NCBI GenBank assembly: GCA_030674155.1
Contig: CM060322.1
Coordinates: forward strand, 59,975,264 to 60,039,263
Source: Stramonita haemastoma
Taxonomy: Eukaryota > Mollusca > Gastropoda > Neogastropoda > Muricidae
Length of the DNA: 64,000 nucleotides
Direction of reading: 5' to 3'
Positions within the stretch are counted from its first letter, which is position 1, and each line of letters opens with the position of its first letter. The position numbers and the translations under genes are program-made. The notes below the pieces were generated by a model. That model did not search any database, was not told the DNA's origin, and was given only the letters and a program-made list of their open reading frames with translations. This document shows, in pieces, positions 49,601-61,114 of the stretch.

Positions 49601-52163
49601 GAGAAATATTTGAAATATAATTTAGCGCCATAAGAATTGCGAACAATTCAGAAGTGAATATTGTAAAACCTTTTCCAATACAAAAAGGTCTTTTTACTTT
49701 TAAGTCGGGTATAACGAATGCAGCCCCGCACATGCCCGATTCTAAGACAGATCCCTCCGTGTATACTTTCAAGTGGTTTAAATACTGACAATTTATATGA
49801 TTTTGAACCTCAGTTTTGAGTAGGTTTTGATTAGTGTCCTTTTTTGTTTCTGTGTAGTCAATATCAAAATTTGCATATTTATGTTCCCATGGTGGAATCT
49901 GGGGAACTACTGGTAAAACTGGTACGTTTGATATATCAATATTATTTTCCTTCAAAAGGTCTTCAGTATAATTTCTTATTGGCTGCAAAAAAGAGATATT
50001 CCTAGCTCTTTTTGGATAATCCTTTTGATTAATAAATATTTCATCGCGTACAGAATTTGAAATAGCAAGACTTCGAATGACATATTTAGAGACAGATAAC
50101 ATTCTTTGCTCAGAAAGTGGAAGTAAATGAGCTTCTGTATAAGTTTTTAATGTACTGGCATGAATCGGCACTCCTAGAGCTATTTTAATTGCTTTGCTAT
50201 CCACACTTTGCAACTTTTTTAAGAGATAATTTGGAGCAGAAAAATACACTTCTTGACCAGAAATGAGTTTAGATCGAATTAATGAAACAGCAAGATGCAT
50301 GAGTGTTTTAGTATCCTGACTCCACGGCTGAGCACTCACAATCTTTAAGAAGTTTAATCGTTTCCTGGCTTTTAAAATCAAATTTTCAATATGCATTTTC
50401 CAGTTTAACTTGCTAGTTAAATGAACTCCCAAGAATCTGGCGTCTTGTTTGTATTGAAGTGTGACCCCATCAAGTGTTAATAACGGTAGTGTTTGGGGGG
50501 TTTTCCCATTGTTAAAAAGAACTAGACAAGTTTTTTCTCCAGATAACTCCAATCCATTCTCTTTCATGTAATTACTAAGTTTATTCAGTTCAGCCTGATA
50601 AATCTTTTGAACATATTTTACCACTCTACTTTTCGTATTCTTTTTAAGAGAAGTGTTGATCCACATGGCAATGTCATCTGCATACTGAACAATAGTCGTA
50701 TTTTTTGACAATGCCTGAGGAAGATCATGAATTAAAATAGAGAATAATAATGGTGCCAAAATTGCTCCCTGGGGTATTCCCATATCAACAGATTTAAAGT
50801 CTGAATATACACCATTCACTTTGGTACAGATTGATCTTTCAGACAGAAAATCCTTTAAGTATTGAAACATTATGCCTCTAACGCCGATATTTTTCAATTT
50901 GTATAATAACCTCGTATGCCAAACCCTGTCGTATGCTTTCCTAACATCAAAAAAAGTAGCTAGTGTACTCTTTCGTTTGGAAAACTGCTTTTTAATATCA
51001 TGGGTTAACTTTACTAGGTGATCAGTTGTACATCTCCCTCTTCGAAAACCAGCCTGGTTTATAGGAATTATATTGTTTTTTTCACAATAATGCCATAGAC
51101 GTTTTTGAACTATTTTTTCAAGTACTTTTCCAACATGAGAATTGAGGGCAATTGGTCTGTAGCTGCTTAATGCTGATTGAGATTTGCCGCTTTTAAGAAC
51201 TGGGACTACAATCGACTGCTTCCAGACATTAGGAAGAGTGCCATTTATCCAACATTTTTGGAGAAATGAAAATAGTACTTTTTTCCAACTCTCGGGCAAA
51301 TTAATTAACATTTGATAAGACAAGCAATCAATACCAACTGCTGACCTGTTACTTCTAAAAGATTCAAGGACTTCAACAAATTCATTGTATTGAATTTCAG
51401 AGTTTAGATAATGCAGATTATCTACTGGAGGTTCTGCCATATTTACTAGTTCAGCTTCTTCTTGTCTTTTATGTCTAACATCAGGAGACAATTCTGAAGT
51501 CAAACTACTTTCAGAAAACATTGTATTAAAGGCTTCTGCTTTTTCTGCTGAGCTTGGGAAACTATAGTTTTCTAATTTTATTGGATAAGCTGGTAAGTGA
51601 AATCCATTTTTCATTTTATTGATCTTCTTCCAAACCTTTTGCATATCTTTTGATTCTGATACTTCCTTTAGGCAAAATTCTGTCCAATATGTCTTTTTTG
51701 CTTTTGCAATTTTTTTCTTGCATAGCTGCTTAGCTCTTTTACTATTGATAAGATTTTCTTCAGTTCTATCTTTAAACCATATTTTGTATTTCTCTTTTTT
51801 ATAATGAACTGCCTCTTCACATTCTTTTGTCCACCATATATTGCCTTTATGCTTCCCACTGCATTGATTTTTACGCTTTGAAATAGAGAGCTCAGCAGCT
51901 GACGTAACAGCTTTCGTAAAAAGCCTGTAGAAAATATTTACGTCATCATTTTCCACACTTGCCAAATCATATAGGTCAAGGTGTGTTCGGAATGACTCCC
52001 AGTTTGCCAAATTAAACAAGTACTTTGGAACTTTATCTTCAAATTTCGGTAAATCTAGGATAATGTTTTTACTAAATGATATCGAAATAGGAAAGTGGTC
52101 ACTACCAAGACAATCTTCATTAACATCCCATTTGCAATCGAGTGCTAAAGAAGGGGAAATCAA
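49527..52163 (-). pseudogene. LINE ORF2, reverse transcriptase and start of RNase H
   Basis: About 878 codons. Contains the endonuclease end (GSDHFPI, residues ~20-26), the RT fingers (SYRPIAL, ~333), motif A FFDVRKAYDRVWH (~404), motif B GIPQGAILAPLLF (~461), catalytic YADD (~492) and the thumb (LNWKMHIENL, ~585). RNase H begins at KVYTEGSV (~798): the usual first catalytic Asp of TDGS is Glu. It continues with TSELFAILMAL and VDSKSV. There is no stop within these 2.6 kb. The 5' and 3' neighbours are in other frames because of breaks near 52203 and 49552. In an intact element it would nick DNA and copy its own RNA at the target. Confidence 0.9.
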
Positions 52164-52200
52164 AGATAAATCGATGGCACTAGGCTTGTGATAGTGAATA

Positions 52201-52761
52201 TCAGGTTAAAAGACATAATTTAGAATCGATAATATTTTCCACAATACGATTATTGGTAACAATTGTACATTCCGAATCCCAAAACGGGGCATGCGCATTA
52301 AAATCCCCCAATATCACCCATTTATTCTTTGTAAAATCTACGTTTTTAAGCCAGTCAGTATTATCAAGTTTTGGACCTTGGGGAAGATATACAGATAAGA
52401 CATTAAATACTACAGATTTGTTAATCTTGACAGACACACCAGTACAATAATTATCCTTGACATCTGGAGGTATTGGCCACAAAGCTAACTTTTGATAATC
52501 TAAACCCTGCCTTATATATATGGCTGTTTTTACCTTTTTAGAAACATCATCAATGTTACATAATGGCGGGTAATAAAAATGCTCTAGTTTGGGCATTTTA
52601 TTTTTACAAACATTCAAAGACTGCAGGGCTACTATAGAATAAAAGTGACAACTTAAAAAATGTTCAAAACTTAAAATGTTTGTTGCAATGCTCCTAGCAT
52701 TCCACTGAAGAATCTTTACTCCTTCAAATAATTCAGGTTTTCTTTGTCCGTTTTTCTTCAT
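52201..52761 (-). pseudogene. LINE ORF2, endonuclease domain
   Basis: ATG at 52761 starts ORF2 (MKKNGQRKPELFEGVKILQW). Endonuclease landmarks: LQWNARS (~18), LQSLN (~46) where many relatives have QETWL, and GDFNAHAPFW (~152). It ends at a TGA caused by one surplus base near 52203; the sense continues in the next frame with PSAIDLSLISP. Relatives of this lineage that I recall also carry LQS, so the missing Glu may be a lineage trait. Confidence 0.82.
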
Positions 52762-52869
52762 GATGTGGCTGAAATACTAAAATTGAACATTTCTATGATT
52801 TTAACTACAACTATTCAATCAAGTTAGAAAGGACTAAAACAGGATGCAGTCCAATGCTGAGCAAAAGAG

Positions 52870-54123
52870 CTAAGGACCAGGAAGCCATGGCGGAAGTAGA
52901 GGACAGAAGCCAGGAGGTGGCAGGAGGTGGTGGGGTCTGGGAGACCAGTGGTAGCCTTGTCTAGCGTTGGAAGCGCCGAACCTTCCCCCTCTCTGCCTTC
53001 GCCGGGGCTGTTCCCAGTAGAGGCGGTGCAGATGTCGCCCCAGGTTCCTGGCCAGCAGACTAGTTCCCAGCTCTGTAGGGTGCAGACCGTCTTGGAGATG
53101 TCTAGATGGAAGAATGTTCTCATGGTCTACATAGGATAGCTTTTGAATATTTTGTTCTGTAGCCTCTGAAAAAGTATGGGCATTGTAAACCACGCGTTTC
53201 GACTCCAGATGTTGTTGTTTTACTGGTAGAGCCTTGCTGCACACGATGTGTGATCGAGGAAAGATGCTTTGCACGGCTTTCACAGCAGACGCCATGTTCT
53301 TGCCACATAGTGTAGCATCTTTCCCCTTGAGATCATTGATCCCCGTGTGCAGCACGACACAATCAGGAGCAGGGTGCAGGTGTTGTCTGGCTTCTTCAGC
53401 AACGCTCCTGATGCTGTCCACAGTGTAGGCCTTTCTTGCCGCCACTTGAAGCCCATAAGACAGGCCTAAACGAACAGGATTTACTTTATTTAAAGTAGAA
53501 TCATGTAGTACAAGTACTCGTGGAAGATCTACAGGCATGGAGGAACTTTTTTCAAAGACTGAATTGGTCGTAGACTTTTTTCTTTGGATTTGCGTGGCCT
53601 TCATGATGTCATTTTTACTTCTTAAAATTACGTCATTTTGTACAGTTCTTTTTGAGCTCCTGGGAGTCTCAGTTGACGCCTTTTCTTTCCAAGACGGCTT
53701 CATTTTCTTGGACAACTGAGCCCCATTTGACTTTGACACTGATGGTTTTTGTGCTCGAACCGATGGTTTAGCTTTCACTACGTCTGCGTAAGTTGAAACG
53801 TTCACAGTGCTATCTGTCTGTGTCTGGCTGTCTGACACAGACACTGGAATCCTTTTCAACTTCGCGATTGTCTCGTTTTGCTTTTTCACCATCGATTCGA
53901 GCAAAGCCAACCTATCGCACAATTTTAACATAACTGATTGTATGTCTTTTAACAATCCTGCCGTGTTGTTGTCGTCTTTTTCTTTATTTTGAACTTTCGT
54001 ACCTTCAAGTCCGTCATCAGTGTCAGTTTGAAGGTTTTGTCGTATGGTTTCTTTCAACAAGTCTTTTCTGATATTCACGCTATTTTTTGAAGAGTCAGGG
54101 ATGCTTTTTTTACTCACTGACAC
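52870..54123 (-). CDS. LINE ORF1 with coiled coil and SGNH-hydrolase-like domain
   Basis: 417 codons, uninterrupted. Residues ~45-95 look like a coiled coil (LLKDIQSVMLKLCDRLALLE and following). A basic Ser/Lys-rich linker follows. From ~200 an SGNH/GDSL-like fold is indicated by LVLHDSTLNK (block I, Ser ~206), HTGINDLKG (block III, Gly-x-Asn-Asp, ~258) and DGLHPTELG (block V, Asp and His, ~345). Esterase ORF1 proteins are known in CR1/L2-type LINEs and are thought to help RNP assembly or membrane contact. No ATG opens the frame: it reads from GTG against a TG array, so the start is probably lost. It ends 108 bp before ORF2. Confidence 0.8.
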   Translation of the reverse strand: MSVSKKSIPDSSKNSVNIRKDLLKETIRQNLQTDTDDGLEGTKVQNKEKDDNNTAGLLKDIQSVMLKLCDRLALLESMVKKQNETIAKLKRIPVSVSDSQTQTDSTVNVSTYADVVKAKPSVRAQKPSVSKSNGAQLSKKMKPSWKEKASTETPRSSKRTVQNDVILRSKNDIMKATQIQRKKSTTNSVFEKSSSMPVDLPRVLVLHDSTLNKVNPVRLGLSYGLQVAARKAYTVDSIRSVAEEARQHLHPAPDCVVLHTGINDLKGKDATLCGKNMASAVKAVQSIFPRSHIVCSKALPVKQQHLESKRVVYNAHTFSEATEQNIQKLSYVDHENILPSRHLQDGLHPTELGTSLLARNLGRHLHRLYWEQPRRRQRGGRFGASNARQGYHWSPRPHHLLPPPGFCPLLPPWLPGP

Positions 54124-54127
54124 TCAC

Positions 54128-54793
<666 letters not shown>

Positions 54794-54816
54794 AAGGATA
54801 AAAGCCCATAACAGTC

Positions 54817-54819
54817 AGA

Positions 54820-54899
<80 letters not shown>

Positions 54900-55100
54900 A
54901 ACAAGAAAAAAAATCTCCTGAAAAAAGTCAGCCCAACATCCCCCCCACACACATACACATACACACACGTGCACACACACATACACACGCACACACACAT
55001 ACGCACACGCACACATACATACACATGAACACATACACACACAAACACACACATACACACACGTACACACATACACATACACACACGCGCGCGCGCGCAC
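54817..55100. repeat. (GA)n then CA-rich array
   Basis: GA at 54817-54893. CACATA/CACACG units at 54943-55100, ending in alternating CG. Confidence 0.9.
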
Positions 55101-55275
55101 TCTCATTTCAGAGTTATCTCTTTTTTTCTCTCTCTCTCAGCCCACCCCCACTCCATCCCCATCTCTCCACAAGAACACCCTCACCTTCACTCCCTAAGAA
55201 AAGAAACAAACAACAACCCCCCTCCCCCCTCCCAAATAAACCCAAAACAATCTAACAACACCCGTGTCCTAACAG

Positions 55276-55607
55276 GGCCCACCAGAATGGAACCCCGACT
55301 CATCCCGCACACGAAGCTTCAACCGCTTTCACCTGTCCTCCTCCATCAGAAACCGCAACAACAACACCACCACCAACAACAATGACATCGACGACAGCGA
55401 CGACGAGAATGGCGACGACGCGGAGGGCAATCCCAAATCGTTCCGGCGAGTGTGTGAGCGATTCGCGGAGCGGACCTCCATGCAGGGCATCCCCTACGTG
55501 TACGTGTCGAGGGCGGTGTCTGCCCGAGTCATGTGGATCCTCATCTTCCTTCTGGGCTGTGGCTTCATGAGCGGTCACCTGTACTTGCTCATTCACCAGT
55601 ACTATAA
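55276..55607 (+). CDS. DEG/ENaC channel, TM1 exon
   Basis: Exon of 110 codons plus two bases, after acceptor CCTAACAG, phase 0 in and phase 2 out (donor GTGAGT at 55608). It opens GPPEWNPDSSRTRSFNRF, then an Asn/Thr run and an acidic stretch (DIDDSDDENGDD), fitting a disordered cytoplasmic N-terminus. Next is the family signature VCERFAERTSMQGIPYVYVS followed by TM1 (WILIFLLGCGFMSGHLYLLI). The usual His-Gly gating pair before TM1 reads Gln-Gly. These channels are trimeric sodium channels gated by peptides, protons or mechanical load; which applies here cannot be told. A strong polypyrimidine acceptor at 55139 is not usable, since its frame hits a stop. Confidence 0.85.
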
Positions 55608-55689
55608 GTGAGTGAGTTTGGGAGGGAGATGGGTTTTAGTGTTTTTTGTGGGGTGTTTTTGGTTGTGTTTTGTTATTCCCTTTTTTGGT

Positions 55690-55983
55690 TTATTTATGTA
55701 TCTTTTTATATTGAGGATAATGGAATAAGTATTCATATGCTTTTTTACATCCAGTCCCCGTGTGTATACAGTTTTGTAAATGTCATCTTGTTCCCACCGG
55801 CACACGATGGCCTACTCTTACGAAAGGCGGAACAGGATTTACCGTGTGCGCAAGATGTTCTGCTTGCGTTCGCACACGGGGCCTCGGTTTATAGTCTCAC
55901 CCGAAAGACTTTTGGGGAGAGTGGAGTCAGCATTGATGTTAACTCCAGAGGAAAAATCCCCTTGACCGGGAATCGAACCCGGT
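55690..55983 (-). mobile_element. SINE family A subtype 1
   Basis: Tail ATTGAGGATAATGGAATAAG, GTTCCCACCGGCACACGATG, core TAGTCTCACCCGAAAGACTT, B box GGGAATCGAACCCGG. Head cut at 55983. Lies 80 bp into channel intron 2. Confidence 0.87.
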
Positions 55984-56027
55984 GTGATGTGTTGTGTTAT
56001 TTATTTATTTATTTTATTTATTTATGT

Positions 56028-56335
56028 ATTTTTTATATCGAGGATAATGGAATAAGTATTCATGTTCCTTTTTTTTTTTTTTTTACATCCAGTCCCCGTG
56101 AGTGTTAACAATAACAATGATAAATTATACACTACCAACACCAACATTATCTCCAATAACAACAAACCATTCGACACAAAACACAAACAATGAGTGTCAG
56201 TATTAACAACAATAACTGACAGTCCCCGTGTTTGTGTAGTTTTGTCAGTTTTGTAATCTGCTCCCACTGACACACGATGGCCTACTCTTTGGAAAAGTGG
56301 AACAAGATTTAACGTGTGCGCAAGATGTTCTGTGT
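56028..56335 (-). mobile_element. SINE family A subtype 1 carrying a secondary insertion
   Basis: Tail at 56028-56100 and body at 56231-56335 are split by 56101-56219. The 11-mer CAGTCCCCGTG flanks the insert on both sides (56090-56100 and 56220-56230), like a target-site duplication. The core is replaced by a TTGTG array. Confidence 0.8.
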
Positions 56336-56393
56336 TGTCTTGTGTTGTGTTGTGTTGTGTTGTGTTGTGTTGTTTGTGTTGTGTTGTGTTGTG

Positions 56394-56472
<79 letters not shown>
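56336..56472. repeat. (TTGTG)n then (TG)n
   Basis: Pentanucleotide array from the SINE's GTTCTGTG, passing into a pure TG run. Confidence 0.92.
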
Positions 56473-56476
<4 letters not shown>

Positions 56477-56512
56477 TCAAACTTTTATTTTCAGATGGTA
56501 CATTGAATAAGT
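56473..56512 (-). repeat. Family D copy, short
   Basis: In reverse: CTTATTCAATGTACCATCTG, AAAATAAAAGTTTGACTTTC. It matches the end of the 20883 and 22548 copies and abuts (TG)n. Confidence 0.6.
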
Positions 56513-56559
56513 GTGTGTATGTATGTGTGGGTGGGTGGGTATGTGGGTGTGAATGTGTG

Positions 56560-56855
56560 TGGAGTGATTTGTTATTGGTGATGTTGTTGGTGTTGTTTGT
56601 GTTGTTGACACTATTATTGTTTGTGTTTTGTGTTGAGTGGTTTGTTGTTATTGGTTGATGGTTATAGTGTTGGTGTTGATAGTGTTGTTATTGTTGTTAA
56701 TGTTGACACTCTTATTTTTGTGTTTTGTGCTGAGCGGTTTGTTGTTATTGGTGATGCTGGTATTGATGGTGGCAGTGTTGTTGTTATTGTTAACACTCTT
56801 ATTGTTTGTGTTTTGTGTTGAGTGGTTGGTTGTTATTGGTGATGGTGGTTGTGGT
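56560..56855. repeat. ~93-bp minisatellite, three copies
   Basis: Units share GACACTCTTATTGTTTGTG, then TTTTGTGTTGAGTGGTTTGT and TGTTATTGGTGATG. An inverted partial copy sits inside the SINE at 56101-56219. Confidence 0.82.
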
Positions 56856-56935
56856 GTACATTTTCATTGATTTTCTTTTCCAAAGGTGAGAAAAGTTGGA
56901 CTGTGTTTGAGGACTGGCTATGAGGTCTTCAGCGC

Positions 56936-57300
56936 CTGGGCTTTATCACAGTTCTTGATTAAACCATTGATGCTGGTGAACAACAGCAAAGTTGAGAAGG
57001 TTGTATATCAGTGGCTTTATCACAGTTCTTGATTAAACCATTGATGCTGGGGGCAACAGCAAAGTGAGAGGCTGTATGATCAGTGGCTTTATCACAGTTC
57101 TTGATTAAACCATTGATGCTGGGGCAACAGCAAAGTGAGAGGCTGTATGATCAGTGGCTTTATCACAGTTCTTGATTAAACCATTGATGCTGGAGCAACA
57201 GCAAAGTGAGAGGTTGTATGATCAGTGGCTTTATCACAGTTCTTGATTAAACCATTGACTGGAGCAACAGCAAAGTGAGAGGCTGTATGATCAGTGGCTT
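56936..57300. repeat. ~72-bp minisatellite, five copies
   Basis: Unit CTTTATCACAGTTCTTGATT, AAACCATTGATGCTGG, CAACAGCAAAGTGAGAGG, CTGTATGATCAGTGG. Copies differ by small indels near GCTGG. The last unit stops in unique sequence holding a 108-codon frame (57275-57601) with no recognised family. Confidence 0.9.
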
Positions 57301-58100
57301 TTTTCCACTCATGAATTCCACTTACAGCTTAGTCTTAGTGATTGACTGTGACTCTCTGTCTAGGAGGCTTGACTTGCTCAGTCTGTTATGTGCTGCAGCC
57401 CTGGGGGCTAGTTGGCCTTTGGAGAACATCTCCAATGCTGACTGTCCTTATGTTCACTTGGCCAAGAGAGTGAGGATGTACTGTGGACAAGGCATCTCCA
57501 CTATAATCAAATTTCTGCCCAATATCCGAAAAAGCATCTGCCTCCTCTGCTGTTTTGGAGGTCATCTTGGAACACAACGAACAAATGATAATGAAGAATG
57601 AGAACACATAACTGTCTGACTGGGTAGCAGAATACACCAGGCAGATCTGACCTCACAAAAAAATGAAACAGATCTTAAAATAATTGAAATTTTAGAGTTT
57701 TTCTGTATGGAATTTAAATAAATAGTTAGAATGAGTAAACGTTAAAAACAATCACACAAAATGTGGTTAATAACGAGTACATTAATCTGCAAACCAACTA
57801 ACCAGCCAGCCAAAACAAAACAAATCAACCAATCAACCAGCAAACCAATCAACCAACCAATCAAACAAAACCCTCAGTCTACTGGTTTTGTAAAGAAAGG
57901 ATAAAAGCACATAACATTCAGTGTGTCCTCAGCTGGAGAGCAAGCGTCAGCCAGTGTGTGTGTGTGTGTGTGTGATGTGTGTGTGATGTTTGTGTTGCCG
58001 ATCAGCATAACTCACTTCACCTGACCTTACTCACCAGGGTCACAGTTTGTTTGTAGTGCTCATTTTCTGGCCCTTTCCTCTCCTCTCCTCTCCTGTACTG

Positions 58101-58102
<2 letters not shown>
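57301..58102. other. Unique intronic sequence
   Basis: Frames on both strands at 57275-57637 have no recognised domain. AACCAATCAACCA-type near-repeats at 57790-57870. No exon assigned. Confidence 0.4.
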
Positions 58103-58172
<70 letters not shown>

Positions 58173-58178
58173 AGAGAG
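58103..58178. repeat. (GA)n microsatellite
   Basis: Pure GA apart from one interruption, 40 bp before a SINE tail. Confidence 0.94.
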
Positions 58179-58219
58179 AGAACTGACAGTTAATGCTTTT
58201 GTAACACAGATTTGTTTGC

Positions 58220-58491
58220 TTGATTTGATTTGATTTATTCATTTATATCAAGGATATTGGAATAAGGACTTGTGTGATTTTTTTACGTCCAGTCCCTGTG
58301 TGTATGCAGTTTTGTAAATATCATCTGTTCCCACAGGCACACAATGGCCTACTCTTACGAAAAACGGAACAGGATTTAACGTGTGCGCAAGATGTTCTGC
58401 GTGCGTTCGCACACGGGGCCTCGGTTTAAAGACTCATCCGAAGAACTTTTGGGGAGAGTGGAGTCAGCACTGATGTTAACTCCAGGAGATA
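58220..58491 (-). mobile_element. SINE family A subtype 1 with (ATTTG)n tail
   Basis: GATTTGATTTGATTTATTCA tail, ATCAAGGATATTGGAATAAG, CAGGCACACAATGGCCTACT, core AAGACTCATCCGAAGAACTT. Stops at GTTAACTCCAGGAG, before the head. Confidence 0.86.
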
Positions 58492-58565
58492 CTCGTATCT
58501 ATAGCCACAAAAACACAACACACCAAACTAAAGTCAATGGCCTTAATAACATTGTACTCCTACAT

Positions 58566-58660
58566 TGGTGAGTACGTCAAAGTAAAAATTGTAGTTCCAT
58601 ATGATACATTGAGTAAGCAAAATAGATTTGCTTTTTTCATCAAGCCATCTATCTAGGACC
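58566..58660 (-). repeat. Family D copy
   Basis: In reverse: GATGGCTTGATGAAAAAAGC, TTACTCAATGTATCATATGG, TTTTTACTTTGAC. It is the longest match to 20883 and 22548. Confidence 0.62.
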
Positions 58661-58857
58661 CCCCCCCCCTCCAACAAACAACAACCCTAAAACAAACCCC
58701 AAAAAGGCAAGCAAACAAGCAACTTCCCCTCCCCCTCCCCCCAAAAGAACAATCCATCCAAAATATTTGATTACAACATTATTACATCAACCCAAAACGA
58801 TAGAGTTAAAAGGACAAAAACATTTTTCAATATAATAATGCGCGCGCGTGCGCGCGC

Positions 58858-58888
<31 letters not shown>

Positions 58889-59839
58889 CGTGCTTGTGTG
58901 TGTGTGTGTGTGTGTGTTTGTGATATTTTTATTTGAAGTTTTATTGGAATGTTTAAACCAGTAGATCTATGAAATGTAGCTTTCTTGTGTCTTTTGAGAT
59001 AATGATTTGTATCAATATTCCTGTCAACATTGTAACTGCCATTCACGGGATGGTGAAAGTGTTTTTGACTTGACCTGACTCTAAATCAAACCAAATCAAA
59101 CCAAACCACAAAAACGTAAAAGAGAGGGGAAAGAAACCTCAAAGAAAACAGAAACAAATGATTGATATGAATGCTCAATTTATTTTTATCATTTCATTTT
59201 CCATGTAACTAAATGTTATAGTGAGGAATTCAGCATCCGGGTGGTATTTGTGGCGATTAAATTAAGCAGTGTCCTTCGGGCAAGACTAAGGCCGGCAGGT
59301 GCAATAGTGAATAACGGGTGGAGCGAGCCTGTACGAGTGAGTGTTGGCAGCCACAAAGAGAACAACGGCGGTATTTACTCATGGGAGAGAATTTAGAGGC
59401 TGTGTGCATGCGCGTGAATTAACTCCCATGAAGAGCGAGCAGTTATGAATTTTAGTATTCCCAAAGAAGGCAACTGTGTTCTTTATCAGGGGAAAGAATT
59501 AGAAAGCGACGTGCGTTTGTGTTTAGCGTGTCGAAGGGTACCCTTCCCAAATTGAGATCGCGAGTATCTTATTTCCAGTTGGTGTTCTGTCATGGTTTTG
59601 TTTTTGAATTAACGTTGACGATAGCAGATCTAATCAGCGCGGCTGATAGAGTATTGTCAGGGCCACTTTGAGAACAGTGAAGCGACAGCAAGGGGTAGCA
59701 CACATGTCTTACACACAGCCTGACCAAAGCGTTTTCTTCTAATATTCACTAAATAGGAAATCTCTGCTATAACGTAATTAAAACAACAGCAACAATAAAA
59801 TATTGAACTAATGATGATGATAATATAATAATCATGACA
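58661..59839. other. Mostly unique intronic sequence
   Basis: Poly-C near 58660, alternating CG/TG at 58842-58918, then non-repetitive DNA at 59160-59780. No exon recognised. Confidence 0.4.
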
Positions 59840-59965
59840 ATAATGATAAACGGATTTTATATGGCGTTAGATCTTGTAGAAACAAACCAATGCGCTTGCG
59901 TTAAAAATATTCTTACACATGCAACGAATAACAATTAATAGTTAAAAAAAATTCAAATGCACACA
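59840..59965 (+). repeat. Family C copy, most complete
   Basis: ATAATGATAA lead, GGATTTTATATGGCGTTAGA, CTTGTAGAAACAAACCAATG, CTTACACATGCAACGAATAA, CAATTAATAG. It serves as the reference for the other four. Confidence 0.68.
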
Positions 59966-60375
59966 AACAAACATACCAACACACCCACGCACACACATAT
60001 AAAGGTTACACACTTTAGCAGGATGAATGGAATTTTGGCTGTTGAATCAGTGACAGATTTGAGATGAAACAGGAGGGGGAAATATTCTGTTAGAAATTTA
60101 CAATGAATTGTAGTAATGGTTTATTGATGGTTCAAACTTTAAATCGGATGATTCCGATAGGACTCTAGCAAAACCGAACTGCGCGAGAAAATCTTGTATT
60201 TACAGAGAGGCTAGGTGGCTGGTTGACACGGTCCCCTAATCGGAAAACTCCGCTGGAACATTGACATAATCAACACAACAAATTGCTTTCGTTTTTCTTG
60301 AAAGAAGATCTGTTGTAGAATATGTATCCTCGTGCATTGATTGATAATTTTACGTCTGATAACAGTATTTAGTGG

Positions 60376-60486
60376 AAGGCGCGCAAACGGTCACCCATCC
60401 GATTGGGAACCACACTCGACGCTGCCTAATTAACATTGGCTGGGGGAAAGCAAGCACTCTGACCGCTAGGCTATCCCGCCCCATCT
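60376..60486 (-). mobile_element. SINE tRNA head only
   Basis: In reverse: GGGGCGGGATAGCCTAGCGG (A box), a 40-bp spacer with a poly-C tract, then TGGTTCCCAATCGGATGGG as a degenerate B box. No core or tail. It could be an independent tRNA-derived fragment. Confidence 0.65.
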
Positions 60487-60517
60487 GTGCTTATTCTCTT
60501 CCCTTAATAAAACTTTC

Positions 60518-60519
<2 letters not shown>

Positions 60520-60598
<79 letters not shown>
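60520..60598. repeat. (CT)n microsatellite
   Basis: Pure CT with one CCT. Confidence 0.95.
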
Positions 60599-60601
<3 letters not shown>

Positions 60602-60845
60602 ATAGTAATGTGTAATTCAAATTTTAATGAGATATTTGTGTGTGCATTAAATAGTCTTGGGTGCGATTACCCCCCCCCCCCCCCCCAACACACAGCATGT
60701 GTTTCATTGATTTCTATATTTCATAGATTGTTTGGATATATGTATGTTTACAAGAATGGATTGTAAGACTAGGCTCAGCCTAAAGTCTTTATCCTTGCTT
60801 GTCAAAATTAATGACGTTCGTTCATTCATTAATTCATTAATTCAT

Positions 60846-60847
60846 TC

Positions 60848-60897
<50 letters not shown>

Positions 60898-60911
60898 TGT
60901 CTCTCTCTGTC

Positions 60912-60968
<57 letters not shown>

Positions 60969-61005
60969 CTCTCTCTGTGTGTCTCTCTCTGTGTGTCTCT
61001 CTCTC
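60846..61005. repeat. (TC)n/(TCTG)n array
   Basis: Begins after ATTCATTAATTCATT repeats and consists of TC with regularly spaced TCTG. Confidence 0.94.
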
Positions 61006-61114
61006 CTAAGTATGACACTACCCATTACACACAAACAGTGCAGTCAGGTGCATTCCTAATTGGATTAGCTAAAAATGGACATGAATAGATTAATGAAGCA
61101 AGCATATTTAATGG

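Larger units (their letters stand above)
48829..54127 (-). mobile_element. Nearly complete I/Nimb-like LINE
   Basis: A 5.3-kb non-LTR retrotransposon. ORF1 (SGNH-esterase-like) and ORF2 (endonuclease, RT, RNase H, zinc-ligand tail) are both present, followed by about 150 bp of 3' UTR and a short (GAA)n tail. There is no 5' UTR: homology starts at the ORF1 beginning, against a TG array. It lies antisense in intron 1 of the channel gene. RNase H places it in the I-type group. The Nimb assignment is from memory of similar molluscan ORFs. ORF2 has two single-base frame breaks and few stops, so the insertion is fairly young. Confidence 0.88.

Noticed and set aside
55140..55275. Strong acceptor TTTTTTTCTCTCTCTCTCAG as the channel exon start
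   Set aside because: The frame needed for the TM1 exon meets TAA before 55276.
57275..57637. Opposed 108- and 83-codon frames as an exon
   Set aside because: No domain or splice borders recognised on either strand, and the 5' end is minisatellite.
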